This document shows, piece by piece, positions 59,194 through 64,000 of a stretch of DNA of 64,000 bases (the first letter of the stretch is position 1; the number at the start of each line of letters is the position of its first letter). The position numbers and the translations under genes were made by a program. The notes below the pieces were generated by a model that saw only the letters and a program-made list of their open reading frames with translations, had not been told where the DNA came from and ran no database searches. The DNA comes from Phaeovulum molybdatiresistens. GTDB lineage: Bacteria > Pseudomonadota > Alphaproteobacteria > Rhodobacterales > Rhodobacteraceae. The stretch covers positions 30,149-94,148 of the forward strand of contig NZ_JAMJFX010000012.1 of NCBI RefSeq assembly GCF_023544865.1, written 5' to 3'.

Positions 59194-60321
59194 ATGCGCG
59201 CCGAGACGCTCAATACCGTCGATGCGATCCGCAAATCGTTGAAACTTCTGGGCCAGCGGATGGATTGGGAAACCGCCCCGCACCGGCTTGAGGAATTCAA
59301 CGCCATGATCGAGGATGGCGACCTGTGGTCCGATCCGGCCCGCGCGCAAAAGCTGATGCGCGAACGGCAGATGCTGATGGACAAGGTCGAGACCTACCGC
59401 CGCATTGACCGCGAGCTGACCGACAATGTCGAGTTGATCGAGCTGGGCGAGATGGAGGATGATGCCGAGATCGTCTCGGAAGCCGAAAAATCGCTGAAAG
59501 ACCTGCGCGAGTTTTCCGCCGCCAAAGAGCTCGAGGCGCTGCTGGACGGTGAGGCCGACAGCAACGACACCTTCCTGGAAATCAACGCAGGCGCGGGCGG
59601 CACGGAAAGCTGCGACTGGGCGTCGATGCTGGCGCGGATGTATGTGCGCTGGGCCGAGAAAAAGGGCTACAAGGTCGAGCTGCAATCGGAAACCGGCGGC
59701 GATGAGGCCGGCATCCGGTCGGCGGCCTACAAGATCAGCGGGCCCAATGCCTATGGCTGGCTGAAATCGGAATCGGGTGTTCACCGTCTGGTGCGGATTT
59801 CGCCCTATGACTCGGCGGCGCGGCGGCATACCTCCTTCAGCTCGGTCTGGGTCTATCCGGTGGTCGATGACAATATCGAGATCACCATCCCCGACAGCGA
59901 CATCCGGATTGATACCTACCGATCTTCGGGCGCGGGCGGACAGCACGTGAACACGACCGACTCGGCGGTGCGGATCACCCACCTGCCGACCGGCATCGTG
60001 GTGACCAGTTCGATGAAGTCGCAGCACCAGAACCGCGAGATCGCGATGAACGCGCTGCGCTCGCGGCTGTATCAGCTGGAACTGGACAAGCGTAACGCCG
60101 CGATCAACGCCGCCCATGAAAACAAGGGCGATGCCGGATGGGGCAACCAGATCCGGTCCTATGTGTTGCACCCCTACCAGATGGTGAAGGATCTGCGCAC
60201 GGGTTACGAAACCTCGGACACGCAGGGCGTTCTGGATGGTGATCTGGACGGCTTCATGGCCGCGACCCTGGCGATGGATGTGGCGGGTAAATCCCGGGCC
60301 GAGGCGAACGCCGACGCCTGA
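59194..60321 (+). CDS. prfB: Peptide chain release factor 2
   Basis: 375 residues. Releases nascent chains at UGA/UAA. GGQ motif in SSGAGGQHVNTTDSAVR; the stop-recognition loop reads RISPYDSAARRHTSF, i.e. SPY where E. coli RF2 has SPF. No programmed frameshift is present: one uninterrupted frame from ATG 59194, with TTAGAGGAACC upstream. The last 118 bases overlap the 3' end of the Hint-domain gene on the other strand. Confidence 0.95.
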   Translation: MRAETLNTVDAIRKSLKLLGQRMDWETAPHRLEEFNAMIEDGDLWSDPARAQKLMRERQMLMDKVETYRRIDRELTDNVELIELGEMEDDAEIVSEAEKSLKDLREFSAAKELEALLDGEADSNDTFLEINAGAGGTESCDWASMLARMYVRWAEKKGYKVELQSETGGDEAGIRSAAYKISGPNAYGWLKSESGVHRLVRISPYDSAARRHTSFSSVWVYPVVDDNIEITIPDSDIRIDTYRSSGAGGQHVNTTDSAVRITHLPTGIVVTSSMKSQHQNREIAMNALRSRLYQLELDKRNAAINAAHENKGDAGWGNQIRSYVLHPYQMVKDLRTGYETSDTQGVLDGDLDGFMAATLAMDVAGKSRAEANADA

Positions 60322-61334
60322 TCCGCGCCGGGCAGCGGGGCCAGACCGCCGCGCATCGCCTGGGCCAGCGCGCGGGTGGCCGCCATGTCCAGCAGCGGCA
60401 GGGCAGGGTCGCGCGCGCCCTGCGCCAGCCGCCGGGCCAGCGGGCCCAGATGCGCAAGCACCAGATCGCCGCCCAGCAGGCTTTCGCTGATCACCCCTTC
60501 GGCCAGCACCAATGCGTGGCGCGCCAGCAGAAGGTGCAGATAGCGCACCTGCCGCCGCCCCGTCATCCGCCGCACACCGGGCAGCGCGCACAGCCCCGCC
60601 GCGGGGCCCAGAACCGCCTGCCCATCCGCGCGCCACAGGCGCAGCCGGTGCTGCGGCGACAGCACCAGCGGCCGCCACGGCAGCCCGCCCCCCAAGGCGC
60701 CCGGCGCAATGCGCACCGGCCGCGCCGGGGCGCCGGGGCGGTCGAACCGCAGCGTCCGGGCGGTGATCATCACCACGGGTTCCGGCGCGCCATTGGCGGT
60801 CAGAACCAGATCACCGGGGCGCAAGGCCTCAATCGGGCGCAGGCCGGCGGGCGTGGCGATCCGGGTGCCGGTGCCAAAACACATCGGCAGGGCAAGCCCG
60901 GTGTAAGGGGTGCTGTTGGCCGTACCCTCGGCGGTGGCGGTGATCGCAAGGTCAACCCCCTTGGGCGGCATCGTCCCGGAAAAGACGAAGCCCACCACGT
61001 TCAGGTCACTACGCGTCGTTTCATGCACCGAGATCGCAAAAACCTTCCAGGTGCTGCTGCCATCCGAGACGGTGAAGGAATATTCCTGTTCCACGACGTA
61101 TTCGGCCGGATAGCTGGTGCCGTTCAAGACCTGCGGTGTGCCCAGCAGCTGCGATCGTTCATCGTCATCAAACCAGGTGTCGCCGTCCGATATCTGCAGG
61201 CTGCCCGTCTTTGCGTCGGCGGCGATGGTGAATGTGTGACCCAGCAGATGCGACCCCGTCCCCGTGTTGTTGAACCCCGCGGCGGTTGTGGTGACCTTGG
61301 AAAGGTCAAGAAACATCAGGCTGTAAAGGGGCAT
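60204..61334 (-). CDS. Hint-domain (hedgehog/intein-like) protein
   Basis: 376 residues. The N-terminal ~150 residues are a beta-rich, Thr/Asp-rich domain of unknown type (GHTFTIAADAKTGSLQISDG). Residues ~150-290 form a Hint domain: CFGTGTRIATPAGLRPIEAL (first residue Cys, splice/cleavage nucleophile), RPGDLVLTANG, LVLSPQHRLRL (block-B-like His). Such proteins are common in Rhodobacterales and often surface-linked; whether they self-cleave is mostly untested. The C-terminal ~38 residues are encoded antisense to prfB and are low complexity, so they may not be functional. Confidence 0.85.
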   Translation of the reverse strand: MPLYSLMFLDLSKVTTTAAGFNNTGTGSHLLGHTFTIAADAKTGSLQISDGDTWFDDDERSQLLGTPQVLNGTSYPAEYVVEQEYSFTVSDGSSTWKVFAISVHETTRSDLNVVGFVFSGTMPPKGVDLAITATAEGTANSTPYTGLALPMCFGTGTRIATPAGLRPIEALRPGDLVLTANGAPEPVVMITARTLRFDRPGAPARPVRIAPGALGGGLPWRPLVLSPQHRLRLWRADGQAVLGPAAGLCALPGVRRMTGRRQVRYLHLLLARHALVLAEGVISESLLGGDLVLAHLGPLARRLAQGARDPALPLLDMAATRALAQAMRGGLAPLPGADQASAFASARDLPATSIARVAAMKPSRSPSRTPCVSEVS

Positions 61335-61461
61335 GATACCGCCAGGTTCGGGTTCACGCCCGACCCTGCACCCGGATCGCTTGCAGGCCGGTTAACGCGC
61401 GCAAGAATCTGTTGCCGCCCCCCTGCCGGCGCGGCTAGCCTGCCGCAAAAGGGAGGACGCA

Positions 61462-62238
61462 ATGACACAGATCGACGCAGGCCAGCCGTCGCCACTGCCC
61501 GAGATCCAGACCGTGACCACGACCGACATCGGCCCGGTGCTGCGCGCGGGGCTGCGCGATTTTCTGCGCGCCCCCGCCTTTGGCATCTTCTTTTCGGCCT
61601 TTTACGTTCTGGGCGGCGTGATCTTCTGGCAGGTGTTCCTGGCGGCCGGGCAGGAATGGTGGCTGATCCCGGTGATCCTGGGCTTTCCGCTGCTGGCGCC
61701 CTTCGCCGCGATCGGTCTCTATGAGGTCAGCCGCCGGATCGAGGCGGGCGAGCCCTTGATGTGGCGCGAGGTGTTGGGCGTGGTCTTTGCCCAGAAGGAT
61801 CGCCAGCTGCCGTCGATGGCGATGGTGATCCTGCTGATGTTCATGTTCTGGGTCTTTGTCGCCCATACGATCTTTGCGCTGTTCATGGGGCTGTCGGCAC
61901 TGACCAATATCACCACCTCGCCGGGGGTGCTGTTTGAAGGCAACGGGCCTTTGATGCTGCTGGTGGGCACGGTGATCGGGGGGGGCTTTGCGGTGGCGCT
62001 GTTTTCCTTCACGGTTGCGGGCCTGCCGCTGCTGCTGGAAAAAGAGGTTGATTTCATTTCCGCCATCATCCTGTCGGTGCAGGTGGTGCTGGCCAATCCG
62101 GTGACGATGCTGGCCTGGGGGCTGGTGATCGCGGCATGTCTGTTTGCGGGCATGGTGCCGATGTTCCTGGGCCTGTTCGTGGCGTTGCCGGTGCTGGGCC
62201 ATGCCAGCTGGCACATGTATCGCCGGCTGCTGGGCTAA
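61462..62238 (+). CDS. DUF2189 multi-pass membrane protein
   Basis: 258 residues with six or so transmembrane helices (around 45-65, 70-90, 118-142, 160-185, 205-225, 228-248). The pattern DIGPVLRAGLRDFLRAPAFG, then VILGFPLLAPFAAIGLYEVSRR, is typical of DUF2189, a family without known function. GGGAGGACGC is a clear Shine-Dalgarno. The chrA-like gene starts 6 bases after its stop. Confidence 0.82.
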   Translation: MTQIDAGQPSPLPEIQTVTTTDIGPVLRAGLRDFLRAPAFGIFFSAFYVLGGVIFWQVFLAAGQEWWLIPVILGFPLLAPFAAIGLYEVSRRIEAGEPLMWREVLGVVFAQKDRQLPSMAMVILLMFMFWVFVAHTIFALFMGLSALTNITTSPGVLFEGNGPLMLLVGTVIGGGFAVALFSFTVAGLPLLLEKEVDFISAIILSVQVVLANPVTMLAWGLVIAACLFAGMVPMFLGLFVALPVLGHASWHMYRRLLG

Positions 62239-62244
62239 GGGGGC

Positions 62245-63474
62245 GTGACGCGCCCGCATCACCCCCCCCATCCGGGCCGCCCGGCCGAGGTTCTGGCCGC
62301 TTTCGCCCGGCTGGGGCTGACGTCCTTTGGCGGGCCGGTCGCGCATCTGGGCTATTTCCGCGCGGAATTCGTGACGCGGCGGCGCTGGCTGGATGATGCG
62401 GCCTATGCCGATCTGGTGGCGCTGTGCCAGTTCCTGCCGGGCCCGGCGTCCAGCCAGGTGGGCTTTGCGCTGGGGCTGATGCGGGCGGGCTGGGCGGGGG
62501 CGCTGGCGGCCTTTGTGGGCTTCACCGCGCCCTCGGCGGTGGCGCTGGTGGTCTTTGCGCTGCTTGCTGGGCCGCTGGCGCAGGCGTCCTGGGCCGGGGC
62601 GGGGGCCTTGCTGGGCCTGAAGATCGTCGCGGTGGCGATTGTCGCGCAAGCCGTCTGGGGGATGGCGCGCAGCCTGTGCCCGGACCGCGCGCGCGCCACG
62701 ATCGCGCTGGCCGCGGTGGCGGTTCTGGCCTTCGTGCCGGGCGCTTTGGGCATGCTGGGCGCGATCGCGATTGGCGCATTGGCGGGCCTTGTTCTGGGCC
62801 GGGGCGGGGCGGGCAAGCCACCGGCCGCCCCAGTGCCGGGGGACATGGCCGCGCCGCCGGTGTCGCGCCGGGTTGCGCTGCTCTGCCTTGGGGTGTTCGC
62901 CGGGCTGATGCTGGCGCTGCCGCTGCTGGCGCCGCTGGGGCAGGGCGTTGCGGTTGCGGACCGCTTTTTCCGCGCGGGCGCGCTGGTCTTTGGCGGGGGC
63001 CATGTCGTCCTGCCGCTGCTGGAGGCCGAGGTCGTCCGCCCCGGCTGGGTCACGCCCGAGGTCTTTGTGGCCGGCTATGGCGCGGCGCAGGCGGTGCCGG
63101 GGCCGCTGTTCACCTTTGCCGCGTATCTGGGCGCGCTGCTGGACCCGGGGCCAAGCGGCATCGCGGGCGCGCTGCTGGCGCTGGGGGCGGTCTTTGCCCC
63201 GGGGTTTCTGGTGCTGGTGGGCGTGCTGCCGTTCTGGCACGGGCTGCGCGCGCGCGCCGGTGCAGCGGCGGCGCTGCGCGGGGCCAATGCGGCGGTGGTG
63301 GGCATTCTGGGGGCGGCGCTTTACACGCCGGTCTTTACCAGCGCCATCACCGATCTGCGCAGCTTTGCGCTGGGGCTTGCCTGTTTCGTCCTGCTGACGC
63401 TCTGGAAGGCGCCGCCCTGGGCGGTGGTGATCTTGGCCGCGCTGGGCGGGATCGGCCTGTCCATGCCCGGCTGA
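62245..63474 (+). CDS. chrA: Chromate transporter family protein (ChrA, two-domain)
   Basis: 409 residues, GTG start. Two homologous membrane halves, each beginning with the family motif: LGLTSFGGPVAHLGYFRAEF (first) and AGALVFGGGHVVLPLLEAEV (second). Also FLPGPASSQVGFALGLMRAG and AVPGPLFTFAAYLGALL, the paired PGP motifs. About 10-12 transmembrane helices. ChrA exports chromate, giving resistance; many homologues have not been tested. Confidence 0.9.
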   Translation: MTRPHHPPHPGRPAEVLAAFARLGLTSFGGPVAHLGYFRAEFVTRRRWLDDAAYADLVALCQFLPGPASSQVGFALGLMRAGWAGALAAFVGFTAPSAVALVVFALLAGPLAQASWAGAGALLGLKIVAVAIVAQAVWGMARSLCPDRARATIALAAVAVLAFVPGALGMLGAIAIGALAGLVLGRGGAGKPPAAPVPGDMAAPPVSRRVALLCLGVFAGLMLALPLLAPLGQGVAVADRFFRAGALVFGGGHVVLPLLEAEVVRPGWVTPEVFVAGYGAAQAVPGPLFTFAAYLGALLDPGPSGIAGALLALGAVFAPGFLVLVGVLPFWHGLRARAGAAAALRGANAAVVGILGAALYTPVFTSAITDLRSFALGLACFVLLTLWKAPPWAVVILAALGGIGLSMPG

Positions 63475-63497
63475 TCCAGGGCCGTCACGCCCGCGCG

Positions 63498-63863
63498 CTA
63501 TATCGCCCGCCGCTGCGCGCGATAGCCCGAGGGCGTTTGCCCGAAGGCCGCGCGGAACAAGCGCGAAAACTGCGCCTGATCGGAAAAACCGAAGCGATAG
63601 GCGATTTCCGCGATCGGCGCATGGCCGGGCAGATCCAGCATGTCGCGCGCCGCGATCAGGCGCTGTTCGCGGATATATTGCGACACGGTGGCATTGGCGT
63701 CCGAAAACAGTTCGTGCAGGTAACGCTTTGAAATCCCGCAGGCTTCGGCCACCAGATCGGGCGAGAGTTCGGGGTTTTTCAATTCGCGCCGGATCACATC
63801 CTCGGCGCGGCGCAGATGGGCGGCACGCACCGCGGTGCGCGCGCCGGCGGTGTCGGCCTGCCC
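63498..63863 (-). pseudogene. AraC-family regulator, truncated at its N-terminus by a sequence junction
   Basis: Only the C-terminal double helix-turn-helix remains, ~122 codons: HLRRAEDVIRRELKNPELSP, LVAEACGISKRYLHELFSD, then IAEIAYRFGFSDQAQFSRLFRAAFGQTPSGYR. Coding similarity continues upstream as GQADTAGARTAVRAAHL, then a TAG in frame at plus 63864-63866 and unrelated sequence. The usual ~180-residue sensor domain is missing. A GTG at 63830 gives a 110-residue stand-alone DNA-binding protein, but a broken gene is more likely. Confidence 0.75.
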
Positions 63864-64000
63864 CTACGCGGCGCATAGACTCAGATGGGGTATTCGGCTT
63901 GCGCCCTATCCCCGACGTTGGCTTTCGTGGAGGTGCTGGGCTTCGAGCTGATGGTAGAACGTGGTCTGTTTGAAGCAGCCACAAGCATCAGGGAGGAAGC
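63864..64000 (+). mobile_element. Edge of an unrelated segment, probably an insertion sequence
   Basis: From about 63864 the coding pattern of the AraC gene ends and sequence with different base use begins (TGTTTGAAGCAGCCACAAGC near 63968-63987). The last bases, GGGAGG at 63991-63996, are a strong Shine-Dalgarno, so a gene probably starts just after the window. Abrupt interruption of a gene next to such a start is typical of a transposon end; the family cannot be told from 137 bases. Confidence 0.5.

Noticed and set aside
59194..59330. Programmed +1 frameshift in prfB
   Set aside because: The reading frame is continuous from the ATG, with no in-frame UGA after a CTT slip site.
61435..63984. 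849-codon minus-strand frame opposite the DUF2189 and ChrA genes
   Set aside because: Composition is Arg/Gln/His/Pro-rich as expected for the complement of high-GC membrane genes; no domain, no Shine-Dalgarno.

Overview
The window is high-GC, densely packed alphaproteobacterial DNA. It most resembles the Rhodobacterales (Paracoccus/Rhodobacter relatives). The main reasons are a C4-pathway 5-aminolevulinate synthase with an FNR-type site upstream, a 14-gene nuo cluster whose nuoE carries an extra C-terminal domain, a DUF5337-type small membrane gene inside that cluster, the long form of dCTP deaminase, and the order rplU-rpmA-GNAT-obgE-proB. These are family-level inferences from the translations; no database search was run.

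Layout. 1-2.5 kb: end of a leucine-degradation operon (biotin-carboxylase subunit tail, GST, HMG-CoA lyase, methylglutaconyl-CoA hydratase). 2.6-22.7 kb: the complete respiratory complex I operon nuoA-N with five accessory genes interspersed, running into birA, coaX and rnj and ending at a clear rho-independent terminator. 22.8-25.1 kb: an unknown secreted protein and a convergent DEAD-box helicase. 25.2-30.8 kb: argS, a SPOR-domain protein, nagZ, scpA, scpB and a small basic protein, all on the + strand. 30.8-32.5 kb (minus): a two-gene unit of an HprK-like kinase/PqqD-like fusion and a Tat-signal, serine-rich repeat protein; this is the least explained and most interesting locus. 32.6-38.5 kb (minus): dcd, tRNA-Pro(GGG), a MerR regulator, ihfA, fabH, plsX, rpmF and a DUF177 gene, a typical fatty-acid/L32 block.

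38.6-43.6 kb (plus): bamE, an ornithine acyltransferase-like gene, an Uup-like ABC-F ATPase, rplU, rpmA and a GNAT acetyltransferase. 43.6-45.05 kb: an inserted accessory segment, with a lower-GC element bounded by 24-bp inverted repeats whose right repeat is split by an 890-bp IS5-family copy with a damaged transposase C-terminus. 45.1-47.3 kb: obgE and proB. 47.4-48.8 kb (minus): an M20 peptidase. 49-52.8 kb: hemA, a RodZ-like gene and ispG. 53-53.8 kb (minus): a DsbA-type thiol oxidoreductase. 53.9-60.3 kb: an aminotransferase, an amidase, PBP1A and prfB. 60.2-61.3 kb (minus): a Hint-domain protein overlapping prfB antisense. 61.4-63.5 kb: a DUF2189 membrane protein and a ChrA-type transporter. 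The window ends in an AraC-type regulator that loses its N-terminal part at a junction with unrelated sequence, probably the edge of another mobile element.

A recurring extragenic motif (a GC-rich hairpin with a GCT or AGC loop next to a core like CCCCCGGAGTATTTtGGCCAAG) lies after the 3' ends of several genes and around the mobile segment. No rRNA, CRISPR array or prophage is seen. Starts were chosen from Shine-Dalgarno fit, gene overlap and family N-termini; promoters are pattern-based and untested.
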